A stretch of 64,000 nt of DNA from Symsagittifera roscoffensis (taxonomy: Eukaryota; Xenacoelomorpha; Acoela; Convolutidae). Shown here piece after piece: positions 39,382 to 48,640 of the stretch. The stretch lies in assembly GCF_963678635.1 (NCBI RefSeq), contig NC_087068.1, positions 48,193,724 through 48,257,723 on the forward strand, written 5' to 3'. The position numbers and the translations under genes are program-made. Every line of letters begins with the position of its first letter. Position 1 is the stretch's first letter. The notes under the pieces were generated by a model. The model saw only the letters and a program-made list of their open reading frames with translations, was not told the DNA's origin and did no database searches.

Positions 39382-39536
39382 TCTAAATTAAATCGACCAC
39401 TCGACCGGGGAACCTTATCCCCCTCCATTCGCTACTCTGGTCTCGATCCCGTGGCAGCTGGTTCCGTCGAACTCGCCTTCCTTTCCTTTTGCTTCGCGAA
39501 CTCTAGTTGCCTCCTCTGTATCTTTTCAATCTCTGA

Positions 39537-39803
39537 TTATATCTGCTCGCAGTTCGCCTCCTTCTCGCGCACCTTCTGTGCCTGCTGGTACTCCGCCCTA
39601 ATAATACTCAGATCGCGCCTTGCCTGATCCATCTCGAGGATCGCTTGATCTCTTTCCAGGTTCGCCTGGTCCCTCTCAAATTTCGCGCCATCCCTATCAA
39701 GGTTCGATTTGTCTCGCTTCCTCAGAGCCCTCTCTAGTTCCTTCATCAAGTTACTGAGGTCCGGGTATGCCTCCTCTGTTTGCTGAGACCTTATCACGGA
39801 CAA
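39537..39803 (-). pseudogene. Coiled-coil ORF with repeated ERDQA units
   Basis: About 88 codons, highly charged, with four to five seven-residue repeats around the theme ERDQA (KFERDQA, NLERDQA, ILEMDQA). This indicates a long coiled coil, probably for oligomerisation. It continues the preceding frame after one or two stops. The function is unknown. Confidence 0.45.
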
Positions 39804-39885
39804 TGGCCTGCTCGAAGATTGGGCTGCAAATGCCGCTGGCGGTCTGGTGGGGAAGGGGAATTCTCCCTCATCAAATTCTGTGTTG

Positions 39886-40215
39886 TTAACTCAAGACGGG
39901 ATTTCTTGCCAAGTCGAATCCCCTCACGCTTCCATCCACGTTCCAGGATAGCCATCTAGTCTGTTCTTGATTGGATATCCCCTCCGAAATGTAGCAAACC
40001 ATCAACACGGCTTCTGTCGCTAATTCTCTACATTCACCTCGCGCCTCTAACTGTAAGATAGCGTTCAACATCACCGCCAATCTGTCATCGACTTGGGTAT
40101 AGTCGAGATCCCTCAAGCGCTTGTATAGCTCGTCGAGGGTAGGCCTTTTGAGCGCTGCTGGCATAGACTTCCAGAAGCGATCCGCCATCGTTACTCTATT
40201 TTCAGGCGATCTCAC
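39886..40215 (-). pseudogene. Unrecognised helical ORF (first of block)
   Basis: About 100 codons beginning near MADRFWKSMPAALKRPT, followed by LYKRLRDLDYTQVDDRLAVM and ISEGISNQEQTRWLSWNVDG. It is predicted all-helical with a charged surface, similar in feel to the N-terminal part of a nucleocapsid or Gag protein, but I recognise no family. It is the first frame after the spacer following macrodomain module A and could be the true start of the block's polyprotein. A stop ends it at 39886 and the sequence continues degenerately. Confidence 0.4.
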
Positions 40216-40745
40216 GTATCAACCAACTCAAGAAATACCTTCCCAAACCAACTCGAGAACTATCTTTCCCAAACCAAAACGAGAAACACCTTAGCAGTTA
40301 GACTCAAGAAGTACCTTTCCCCAATCGATGCTTGAGAAATGTCTCCCTCTGATATTGCTAATAGAAAACTTGCTCAAGATCTCCTTCTTTCATCAAATGA
40401 GTGTGGCTTGATTGTCAATTCAATTTTGCAAATCAATCTGAAAATAAAACCCATTTTTTTAGACCAAGATGTTCTGTGCCTAATCTAAGCCTCCCCAATT
40501 ATTGTGTTTTTAAAAACACTATCCCCCCAATTATTTGCTAAAAAAACTCAATTATTAATTTTAAGAGCATGCAGACTCAATTTATGTTTTAGCACCATCA
40601 ACTCTCTAAGATTTAATTCTCATGCCAATTACATTAAAATCCGTCTACCTGCTTCGTGCCCCCTTGTACCTAACTCGTGTCCCCCTTTAACCTAACTCGA
40701 GAGTCCTTTGCCTCCTAACTCAAGGCCTCCATGTCCGCCCAAAGC
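40216..40745. other. Spacer between macrodomain module A and the ORF block
   Basis: About 530 bp without a convincing ORF. The part at 40560-40745 is clearly related to the spacers that follow modules B and C (50726-50957 and 51488-51640), including shared strings such as TTCAGCACCAT/TTAGCACCAT and CTCGTGCCCC. Short CTCAAG/CTCGAG-containing repeats occur throughout. It could be a promoter or untranslated region between two genes of one element, or a decayed LTR; I cannot distinguish these. Confidence 0.4.
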
Positions 40746-41310
40746 TCAGGCGATACTCAAGTAGTTTTTCTTGTGTAGGTGCACCGTTATCTCCGTTTCT
40801 GCAAAGACCATGTGTAGGATGGCGTACAATTCCCTAGGGTTCAATTTGCCACTGTTTGGGTCATAGACCGGCATCGAGACCTCCAGTGTCTTTCTTTCGA
40901 CCATGAGGTACCTCAGCCTCGTTATTGCTAACATCACGTGTTCGGGGTCTATCGTGTTCCTTTCATTGACCCTTATTACCAAAAAGCACATGTATTTTCC
41001 CGGAACTTGTGAAACTGAAGGAGGAAGCGCAGCCATTCCTCCCAACCCCGGTCTCTACCTAAATAGAAACTCCACGTTCTGATTTTCTCTCTTCACGTCG
41101 GCCTCTAGTCTCGTTTTGAAGCTCAATGATGCAGATCGCTCTTGTCCTGTCTGACAAGATGGAGTCGCTGTCTGTGATCAGAATGTTCTCTGAATATTCA
41201 TTCGAAATCTCGAATTTAGTCTTAAAAGTTCTTCCTATGGTAGGCTCAATCTCCTCCTGATCCAGTTCCAACCCGTTAGTCTCTCTCACTTCCCTGAGCT
41301 TCTTTATCAT
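40746..41310 (-). pseudogene. Gypsy pol C-terminal macrodomain-like module A
   Basis: Minus-strand module starting IKKLREVRETNGLELDQEE, then ISNEYSENILITDSD and a short strand, a frameshift, NVEFLF, a stop, and RPGLGGMAALPPSVSQVPGKY, EVSMPVYDPNSGKLNPREL, MVFAETEITVHLHKKNYLSI. The order (strand, hydrophobic core, GGVAVLP, basic turn, SMP, C-terminal strand) matches OARD1-type ADP-ribose macrodomains. The glycine-rich ribose loop and the catalytic-region Asp do not look conserved. This is the only module in the window with the complete C-terminus. Its upstream side is cut by the BEL insertion at 41311. Confidence 0.6.
41306..41310. other. Target-site duplication (atcat), left
   Basis: Five bases directly before the BEL 5' LTR, repeated directly after the 3' LTR. 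The uninterrupted homologous site at about 51481-51490 reads TTTATCATCAACTACC with a single ATCAT, confirming duplication on insertion. Confidence 0.9.
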
Positions 41311-41613
41311 TGTTCGCGCTTAAATTATTCTTAAACTAATGACGTCATTATAGCGCGAAAGTGAAAAAGCTTAAATTAGATTTTCTTAGACAAAAGGCCT
41401 TGAAAACTACTGGTTTGTCCCATTAAGGTCAGTTTGCCATCAAAATGTTTATAGATTTTTGAGATTGTTGAAAACCGTATTGCTGAAAATGTTTACCGAA
41501 AAATGTTTAACCGATATTACTTATTCTTTATATTATCTGTTGAATTGCCGATAATTTACAGATATTGAAGCAGGTTTTTGCAGGTCTTACAGGATACACG
41601 AGAGTGCGGCACA
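41311..41613 (+). repeat. BEL 5' LTR
   Basis: 303 bp, beginning TGTT and ending CACA. It aligns along its whole length with 50424-50720. Differences cluster in the first 80 bases (including extra bases around CTTAAACTAATGACG). It should contain the element promoter and polyadenylation signal. The TGACGTCA palindrome at about 41340 is a CRE/ATF-like site present only in this LTR; its use is not known. Confidence 0.93.
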
Positions 41614-41616
41614 TTT

Positions 41617-41633
41617 TGGTCCGCCGACCCGGA
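41617..41633 (+). other. Primer-binding site, tRNA-Tyr-like
   Basis: TGGTCCGCCGACCCGGA begins three bases after the 5' LTR and is complementary to a tRNA 3' end ending CCA. The implied acceptor stem has C1-G72 and discriminator A, which is typical of eukaryotic tRNA-Tyr. Position and TGG start fit an LTR-retrotransposon primer site. The tRNA identity is an inference. Confidence 0.6.
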
Positions 41634-41649
41634 CGGTATTCCGGACAGT

Positions 41650-41757
41650 ATTCCGGACGATATTCCAGAGGACAATATTTCAGACAGTATTCCGGACAGT
41701 ATTCCGGACGATATTCCAGAGGACAATATTTCGGACAGTATTCTCGACGTTAGATAT
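41650..41757 (+). repeat. 51 bp tandem repeat, two copies, in BEL leader
   Basis: Two copies of a 51 bp unit (starting 41656 and 41707), itself built from shorter GGACAGTATTCC-type units. The plus frame gives D/I/P/S-rich peptide repeats. It lies between the primer site and the 46 bp array, so it is probably untranslated leader sequence. Confidence 0.8.
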
Positions 41758-41770
41758 TCCGGACAGTACG

Positions 41771-42265
41771 ACCCAATTGGCCGAAGCATTCCCAAATGAC
41801 ACAATTGGCCGAAAGTGTGCAATAAGCCGAAAGTTGCCCAAACGCTCCAATTGGCCGAAAGGGTGCAATAAACCGAAAGTTGCCCAAACGACGCAATTGG
41901 CCAAAAAAGTGCAATAAGCCGAAAGTTGCCCAAACGCTCCAATTGGCCGAAAGTGTGCAATAAGCCGAAAGTTGCCCAAACGACCCAATTGGCCGAAAGT
42001 GTAAAATAAGCCGAAAGTTGCCCAAACGACGCAATTGGCCGAAAGTGTGCAATAAGACGAAAGTTGCCCAAACGCTCCAATTGGCCGAAAGTGTGCAATA
42101 AGCCGAAAGTTGCCCAAACGACGCAATTGGCCGAAAGTATGCAATAAGCCGAAAGTTGCCCAAACGCTCCAATTGGCCGAAAGTGTGCAATAAGCCGAAA
42201 GTTGCCCAAACGACCCAATTGGCCGAAAGTGTAAAATAAGCCGAATGTTGCCCAAACGACCCAGT
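41771..42265 (+). repeat. 46 bp tandem array (about 10-11 copies) in BEL leader
   Basis: The unit contains CCAATTGGCCGAAAG, GTGCAATAAGCCGAAAG and TTGCCCAAACG. Period 46 was measured from successive AATTGG strings (41895, 41941, 41987). Units differ mainly in the last few bases (CTC, ACG or ACC before CAATTGG). The last units are degenerate. Because 46 is not divisible by three and the unit lacks minus-strand stops, all three minus frames stay open through the array. I see no sign these are translated. Confidence 0.92.
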
Positions 42266-42289
42266 TAGCCGAAACGTCCCAGTTAGGAG

Positions 42290-43084
42290 AAGGGGAGGCC
42301 TTTTCAGGTATCCTGATTGTGGATTGTGGACATCCATTTTTTTTCTCAACACCCCAATTTTGGATTCTACCGGTGAACGCCTCTACAAAACTACTAAGAC
42401 TAAAAAACCAAAACTTTATCCAATTGTGTTAACTGCTGATTTGATGCTTTAAATTCTGATACGAGGTTTTTTGATGGCAAAATCGTAACCCCCCATTTTT
42501 CTCGATACCAAAACCTTAATTACGTTATCCTAACACTGTTTTTGTAAGCTCAACAACGTATCGAAAAAAAGGCCAAAAATTTTGATAAAAAATTGAAAAT
42601 TTTCGATTTTTTTTCCAAAAATTTTAAAATTTTGCAAATTATTCAGCAAAGCGCCTGGTTTCATAATAATTTAATTAACACGACCGAGTCGAGTTTTTTG
42701 CCCAAATTTCGGACTTTTTAGAAAAAAAACTCAAAATTTCGCAAACGCATCAGGTTATTGTTGGAACTTGAACCGTTGGGTGATAACGTGGAAAAAAAGT
42801 TTGGGAAAAAAAATTCGAAAAAAAAAAATTGGAAAATTTTCGGAAAAAAAAATCCGAAATTTTTGAAAAAAAATTTCTGAAAAAACGCCGTGTTTTTTCC
42901 TGAAACGTGGTGCAGCTTACTAAACTAGTTCAATTGGATAAAAGTAGCCGTAGTCGAGACCCGTAGCGTATTGTCAAGCAAATCGTCCTACCTTTTGCTA
43001 CAACCTTGTTAGCTCAGGGTGTTGCGGGAGGTCAGGTCGCGGTTTGCTTGATCCCCTTCCTCTTAAGTTGATTTAATTCACTAA
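42290..43084 (+). other. BEL leader, low-complexity part
   Basis: About 800 bp of A/T-run-rich sequence (especially 42550-42890, with repeated AAATTTTCGAAAAA-like strings) before the first element ORF. It contains no coding frame of interest. Confidence 0.6.
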
Positions 43085-43603
43085 ATGTTCATACTAGCTG
43101 CTAGCTCGCTGCACCACGCTTTGAAAATACTTTCCCCCGCTTCGCAAAAACGTGTATCTCAATCGTGCTTAGCCATTCCCGGGTTAACTTTCAACCATAA
43201 CGCAGTAAATGTCCGTAAAACTTGTCAGTATCAACTTGATCACTATCTCTTAAACCAAACCGACATTGTTATTTGGCACAACGCTGTTAATAACTCTATT
43301 AGTCGACACCGTAGTAATAACTTTAACGCACTAACTCCTAACCAGCTTAAGAAGATTCTTTTAAATTATAAACGCAATTTTTATGCAATCGTTTACTGTA
43401 AACGTGTAGGCACGGAAGATATATATAGAAAATTGAAAGAGTCAGGTATATTAGTTATTAATATAGTAACAGACCTGATATCTAGAAGGAAGCAGAACCT
43501 CACTGAGTTAGGGCAAAAGTACTTAGAAATACACCAGGATCCCTCTCTAGAACTGAAAACGTTTACGATCCTTAGGCGTTATTTCAAAGAAAAATACTCC
43601 TAA
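43085..43603 (+). CDS. BEL upstream ORF, possible degenerate SGNH-like fold
   Basis: A clean 172-codon frame with an ATG start, placed between the leader repeats and gag of the BEL element and in its orientation. It opens MFILAASSLHHAL, where ILAASS could correspond to a hydrolase block I that has lost G and D. DIVIWHNAVNNSISRH resembles a block III region, followed by YAIVYCKRVGTEDIYRKLK and ILVINIVTDLI as alternating strands and helices. The catalytic residues are not convincingly present, so any SGNH link is speculative. It is the only intact frame of the element, whereas gag and pol are broken. Alternatively it is the N-terminal part of gag. Confidence 0.5.
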   Translation: MFILAASSLHHALKILSPASQKRVSQSCLAIPGLTFNHNAVNVRKTCQYQLDHYLLNQTDIVIWHNAVNNSISRHRSNNFNALTPNQLKKILLNYKRNFYAIVYCKRVGTEDIYRKLKESGILVINIVTDLISRRKQNLTELGQKYLEIHQDPSLELKTFTILRRYFKEKYS

Positions 43604-43824
43604 GCCAGGAAAACGCAAGCGACAAGCTAATCGAAACAGAAGAAATGCTGAGCAGCAACTAGGAGTTAAATAAATTGCTTCTTTAATGTGGGATATTGTT
43701 TAATGAGTCAGAATATATTTTATTAATACTAAAGTTAAAGTCTTAAATTAATTGTTCTCTTTTTTCTCTCAAACTGAGCAGTTGAGCGGTTGAGTAGAAG
43801 TGAACAAGTTCAAAAGTAATCAAA

Positions 43825-44151
43825 ATGACAGAACAAATTGAGTTAAAATATCGACGATTGATGAATGGTCGAATATCACTAGAAAATGAGTTTTCCGTAG
43901 TTCACAGTCGCATAACTGAGAGTTTAGAGGGGACAATTCAGAAAACAAAAATAAACGCCTTAATTGAATCTTGCAACAGTATTCTCGAAAAAGCATTAGC
44001 TAAAAATGATGAACTTGTGATATTAGCTAATAAGACCGATAACCCTAGCAAATTATTAACGGAGTTGGCTGCATGGTGGGATAGGATAGTCAAAGTTAAC
44101 GATGAAGTAATTGGTAAGGCTCGCGCTCATATGGAATCTAATCAAGCTTAA
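43825..44151 (+). pseudogene. BEL Gag N-terminal part
   Basis: MTEQIELKYRRLMNGRISLE starts a helical region with NALIESCNSILEKAL and AAWWDRIVKVNDEVIGKA, as expected of the helical N-terminal region before the DUF1759 capsid domain in BEL elements. The frame terminates at a TAA created by a 10 bp direct duplication. Without that copy the frame would stay open past this point. Start chosen at the first ATG after an AT-rich spacer. Confidence 0.6.
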
Positions 44152-44160
44152 TCAAGCTTC
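44141..44160 (+). repeat. 10 bp direct duplication causing a gag frameshift
   Basis: ATCAAGCTTA is followed immediately by ATCAAGCTTC. The extra 10 bases shift the reading frame and bring in the stop that ends the first gag frame. Confidence 0.75.
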
Positions 44161-44281
44161 AGAGGTCTGCGTCAGTGAAACTAGTCGATCAAAAGTTTCA
44201 TCAAAATCGGCAAAATCCGGGTCGAGTAAGCAAAGCTCAATGAAATCATTGACCCCCCAGTGAGCGCCGCTCCTAGCGAAG

Positions 44282-45392
44282 ATGAAGCGAGATGAGTTGG
44301 AAAAACAACATGAAGCAACCTTAAGACTGAAACAACAGGAAGCCATCATCGAAGAGCAACAGCATCTGATTGAGATGGAACGAAAACAACAAGAAATTAA
44401 ATTTGAAATTGACCGTAAAGTGCAAGAATATTGTTTACGAATCGAAAAAAGTCGGCTTGAAATGGAACGATTAAGCGAAGAAAATCGTATTAAAGTAGCC
44501 GAAGCAAAAATGGTTGAAACTGAATACCTCGAAGAGTCTGAAATAGATCAGCATCTCGAGCTGGCGTCTTCAGTTGATCGTCGTTCTGACAGGGCAAACG
44601 ATTGGGTAATTCATGCATTAGAAAACCAAAAAGGGCCCGAGGTAGTTCCGTCTTCTTCAAGGTTTGAAACCTGTTTAAATATAGAAAATGGTTCGCATCA
44701 AAACAGAAATGAGTCCACAACAATGTTATCCCTATCAACCAACCGTCTCCTTCAGCGATGGCGATGGAATCAAGCACGCTGTATCCACTAATCCTGAGCA
44801 CGAAACGCAGTCATTGCTTATTTCAAATAACGCTACACTTTGCGAAAACAATAATACGTCATTATTTAATCCAGCTGTAACAGCAACTACCAATACTCCG
44901 GTATGCTGTTACTTTTCTGTACCTCATCCTTGGTCTTCCATTCAACATATACCCGTCAACAACTTTAATAACGATTCTCGAGTTGTTGGAAACATGCCCG
45001 CCATCTCCAATCAATAGTCTGGATACATCCCCCATGCCATTTTGTCACAAACACCTGCAAATTTAATCTGCAGAAATCAAAACTTGCAATCACATAACGT
45101 GTATAGCAACCCTGCTTCAGTGAACAATCCGTTTAGCGGACAGTCTGCCGTTATTAATCAGCCCAATGTGCCACTAATGTCCCAGTGGACACCCGCAGTC
45201 ACCCAATGTATCGCTGGGGTAACAAGTGATGGTAACACAAACCCATCAGTTGGTGTTTTTTCATCCGTAACGCCAATATCTCAGCAACAATTCCCCCACG
45301 TATCAAGTGGTGGTACCGTTTACTATTATTTTCCCAATCACGACGCATCGGCTGAAAAATTTTATATATCAGCAGCAACCTTTTGCAGCTGA
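44282..45392 (+). pseudogene. BEL Gag middle: coiled coil and N/S/P-rich linker
   Basis: First a strongly charged coiled coil (EKQHEATLRLKQQEAIIEEQ, then KVQEYCLRIEKSRLEMERL). Then, through further frame changes near 44.70 and 45.02 kb, a low-complexity region rich in N, S, P, Q and T (NPAVTATTNTPVCC, QPNVPLMSQWTPAV). This is the normal layout between the N-terminal region and capsid domain of BEL Gag. Several stops and shifts break it. Confidence 0.6.
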
Positions 45393-46467
45393 TCCTAGCA
45401 ACACATTGCTTTCGTTGCAACCAGCTTCCCAACCGCAAGCCGTGACACTGAATGACTTAGTCCAAGCTCTGTCAGTCTCAAAGAAGGATCCCCTTCCAGA
45501 ATGGAAGCTGGCCCAGTACGATGGCAACCCGCTCCAATGGCACGAATGGTTTGGCCAATTTTGCAGTACTGTAGACGCAGCGTCCCTAAGCGATGATGTG
45601 AAGTTAAGTTATTTAAAAACATTAGTCGCGGGAAAAGCTAAGTCAGACATAGCAGAGTTCACATACAGTAGAAGAATGTATAAGGATGCTCTGAAAACTC
45701 TAGAAAGAAAGTTTGGCCAGCCACAAAACGTAATTACGGCCCACCTTGATAAGTTGTCCATTTTCCCGCAGCTTCAAATGCACAACTCTGAGAACATCAT
45801 TAGCTTCTCGATGACCATTTCAAGTCTAGTGGCTGTCTTTAGGTCTCTTGATTATGAAAAAGATTTGAAAAACATCCGTTTGTTAAATCAAGCTCTTTCA
45901 AAAACTCCACCAAACATGAGAGAATCGTGGTCACTTTTTGTCGTGAAACGTAATTGGTCACGCCCCAACCTAATTGACTTTAACAATTGGTTAAAAGATA
46001 AAGCAGAAGCTCATGAGCAAATGAAAAATATGCCTGGAAAGCCCAAAGTCGAAGAGCCATCCAAAACTAAAGCTGTAACGAGAGTTTTTGCCTCAACAAG
46101 TACAGTTGAGAAAAAGTTTGAATATCCTTCTTGTATCCTCTGCAAGGGGAAACATGCCTTGTGGAAGTGTTCTGTGTTTAAGGAGAAAACTCCAACACAA
46201 CGTGCAAAATTCTCTGCGGAAAACAAATTGTGCTTCTCCTGCTTACAAGGGAACCACGCATTCCGGCAATGTCCCAGAGCAAAGAAATGCACCAAACCAG
46301 GTTGCACTAGCACCCATAGTGTACTTCTCCATGGGGCTGATCGTGATTTTTCTAGTCGAAATCCGGACAAAAATGATAGCCATACAAGACCCAACGCTGG
46401 TCAAACAAGATCTAATGCAGAGCCGGATAAAGCGAGCACAAACGCTGATCGAAAATGCAGACATTAA
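45307..46467 (+). pseudogene. BEL Gag capsid (DUF1759-type) and zinc knuckles
   Basis: The authentic part starts near 45.39 kb. LAQYDGNPLQWHEWFGQF, VKLSYLKTLVAGKAKSDIAE and ALKTLERKFGQPQNVITAHL are hallmark strings of the DUF1759 capsid region. After a linker come paired knuckles, CILCKGKHALWKC and CFSCLQGNHAFRQC, then KKCTKPGCTSTHSVLLH, the BEL-type nucleocapsid arrangement that binds RNA. The frame ends at 46467, where the protease continues in another frame. Confidence 0.85.
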
Positions 46468-47362
46468 TCCCGTTCCGTTGGATGTAAGTTGCGCAATCTC
46501 GAACGACCAATCATCAATCATAATATCGAAAGGGTTACTGCCCATAATCAAGCTCCAAGTTTCCATCGATTTCCAGAGTGCTGATTGTTTAACATTGTGT
46601 GACTCAGCATCTAGTCATTCGTGGATATCGGCTAAATTAGTCAAATGTCTGAATCTCTCAGGAAGAGATTTGGATCTCACAGTAAATGGTATTAATACAA
46701 CGACTGTTGTTAAAACGAAACAAGTTCAGATGAAGGTATCTTCTAACTTCGATGGATTCGAATACATATTCGAATTAACCGCATTTGTCAAGGATGAACT
46801 TAAAGTCCGTACCGATACCGTCAACATCCCTGCATTACAGAGCAAGTATCCGTACATTGCTCCAATCAAACCAATTGTGTATAGCTACGCCGATGTAGAC
46901 TTAATAATTGGTCAAGACTCCTTCCATGCTATTCGGCCTGAGGAGTATTTCAAGAGTGAGGCCGATCCAAACACTTCGCCCGTCGCGGTTCGCCTTCCAA
47001 TAGGCTGGGTCTTGAGCGGCCCAATGCCGACATCTACTGGTTTCCTTTCTACTCGCTTCAAGTGCAATACGGATGATACCGAACTAGCTTGTCAAATCAA
47101 ACGCTGGTATGAAATAGAGTCATACGGAGCCTACAAACAGGTCGATTCCCGTTCAGCCGAAGACAAAAGGGCGGCTGAAATACATGATTCCTCCACCGTC
47201 CATGATGGATCAAGATACGCTGTAGGTATGCGTTGGGCAGAAAAATATATCAGGTTACCAGACAATTACTATTCCTCTTTGGCATCTGTTAAAATCGTTG
47301 GAAAAACGTTTAGCGAAAGATCTTCACGTAAGGGATCAATACTCAAAAACTATCGAAGATGA
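46400..47362 (+). pseudogene. BEL aspartic protease (DUF1758-type) and RT lead-in
   Basis: Reading in the frame ending 47362: IDFQSADCLTLCDSASSHSW takes the place of the protease active-site loop, where D-S/T-G or D-S-A/G is expected; here it is DSASS. Then come LDLTVNGINTTTVVKTKQV, VDLIIGQDSFHAI and PIGWVLSGPMP, all typical of BEL proteases, followed by the lead-in to RT (ELACQIKRWYEIESYG). The enzyme would cleave the Gag-Pol polyprotein. It is joined to gag only by a frame change. Confidence 0.75.
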
Positions 47363-47937
47363 TATGAGTAAAGGATACGTGATTCAAGTTCCTCCGCATA
47401 ATTTTTCGAACCGCAGCATACGCGAGTGGTATCTTCCTCACCATCCCGTGGTGAAGTCAAACAAACCTGGTAAAGTGAGGCGTGTCCTCAACGGAGCGTC
47501 TAAATTCCACGGTACGTCATTGAAGAAATCGTTGCTAGTAGGACCCGACCTAATGCAAAAGCTTATGTTTGTTCTCCTCCGTTTTCGTCAATATCATTTT
47601 GCCGTATCGGCTGACATTGAAGGGATGTACCTACAAGTCGGCGTCCTTCCAGAGGACCAACCATCTCTTCGTTTTATGTGGCGGGAGGATCCCACAGCCG
47701 ATGTGGTTGTACACCAGTAGACCAGACATATCTTTGGAGCGAGAGATTCGCTAACATGTGCAAATTATGCATTGCAACGGACTGCAATGGATAATCAGGC
47801 GATGTTCCCTGACGCAGCGTCCGCAGTTCTAGAGAAATTTTATATGGACGACTACCTAGACTCCTTTGAGGACCCTGATGTTGCATTTAAAATGATTCAA
47901 GAGTTGATTACTGTGTTAGCTCTAGGTTGTTTTTAAT
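47298..47937 (+). pseudogene. BEL reverse transcriptase
   Basis: Contains REWYLPHHPVVKSNKPGKVR and VLNGASKFHGTSLKKSLLVG (fingers), FAVSADIEGMYLQVGV carrying the first catalytic Asp, and LRFMWREDPTADVVVHQ. An in-frame TAG at 47718 interrupts it. The sequence continues TRHIFGARDSLTCANYALQR and reaches YMDDYLDS, the RT active site. The same TAG is present in the downstream duplicate. The frame closes again at about 47937. Confidence 0.85.
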
Positions 47938-47939
47938 TA

Positions 47940-48640
47940 ACTAAGTTCATAAGTAACGTAACTAAAATTATTAAAGAGTTAGACCCGCCCCAAAGCGCGC
48001 CGCAACAGGAAAGTAAAAATATTGCACCTTGTGGGGATAATTCTTCTCATGTTTTTGGTCTGAAGTGGGACCATATCGACGACACTTTGGTCGTAAGCCG
48101 TGGTGTAAACCGTGAACTTAAAAATTCGATAACACAGCGAACAGTGTTAAGTTTTGTTTCTTCCGTTTTCAACCCCATAGGTCTCGTAGCGCCCTATACC
48201 GTAAGAGCGCGATTATTGTTGAAAGAAATCTGGCGCATTCATGGCCAACAATGGGATGATGAGCTACCCGTTGATATCAAGACAAAATTTCTTGCCTGGC
48301 ACTCTGGTTTGCCATCTCTAGGGAAAATGAGTATAAAGCGCAGCTACTTCTCCGCACCAGTCGATTGGGTTGAGTTACACATGTTCGGTGACAGCTCAGA
48401 AGCAGTTTTTTGTGCTGTAGTTTTTCTTCGCGCCCGTGTGAAAACTTCACTCGAAACACAAGTTGCCTTTGTCTTTGGAAAGCAAGAGTCGCGCCCATGA
48501 AAGCGCTTTCCATCCCGAAGCTTGAACTGCAGGCCGCGTTACTCGCTACCCACTTGAAGGAAGATATCCTCAAAGCTCTAACCATTCCTGTGTCAAACAA
48601 GTTCATGTTTCAGTGGTTAAACTCCAGTGGTTAAACTCAG
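47940..48640 (+). pseudogene. BEL RT thumb (Peptidase_A17-type region) and RNase H start
   Basis: After the stop at 47937 the coding text resumes with FGLKWDHIDDTLVV, LSFVSSVFNPIGLVAPYTVR, LLLKEIWRIHGQQWDDELP, then the RNase H core beginning ELHMFGDSSEAVFCAVVFL. A frame change near 48.48 kb leads to RVAPMKALSIPKLELQAALL, the conserved RNase H helix. These strings are diagnostic of BEL/Pao pol. Confidence 0.8.

Larger units (their letters stand above)
32436..40215 (-). mobile_element. Unassigned multi-ORF block, downstream of gypsy macrodomain
   Basis: A GC-richer block of about 7.8 kb whose longest coherent frames all lie on minus (353, 283, 265, 226 and 191 codons). It starts about 530 bp after the stop of macrodomain module A, on the same strand, and ends inside the Polinton polymerase gene. 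The products are mostly helical and charged with hydrophobic patches. I recognise no enzyme motif, zinc knuckle or clear envelope. It may be the 3' gene set of the same retroelement, the gag region of a second copy, or an unrelated viral-like insertion. Stops and frameshifts break all of it. The sub-entries describe the pieces. Confidence 0.5.

Noticed and set aside
41771-42265. CRISPR-like array
   Set aside because: Units are directly abutting 46 bp repeats without unique spacers, in animal DNA and inside a retrotransposon.
41556-42352. Three 190-220 codon minus ORFs through the 46 bp array as genes
   Set aside because: They are three frames of one non-coding tandem repeat inside a retroelement leader; kept only as a finding.
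47718-47720. Reassigned stop codons (alternative genetic code)
   Set aside because: In-frame stops in BEL, gypsy and Polinton are mixed TAG/TAA/TGA and accompany frameshifts, while Frizzled reads perfectly in the standard code.
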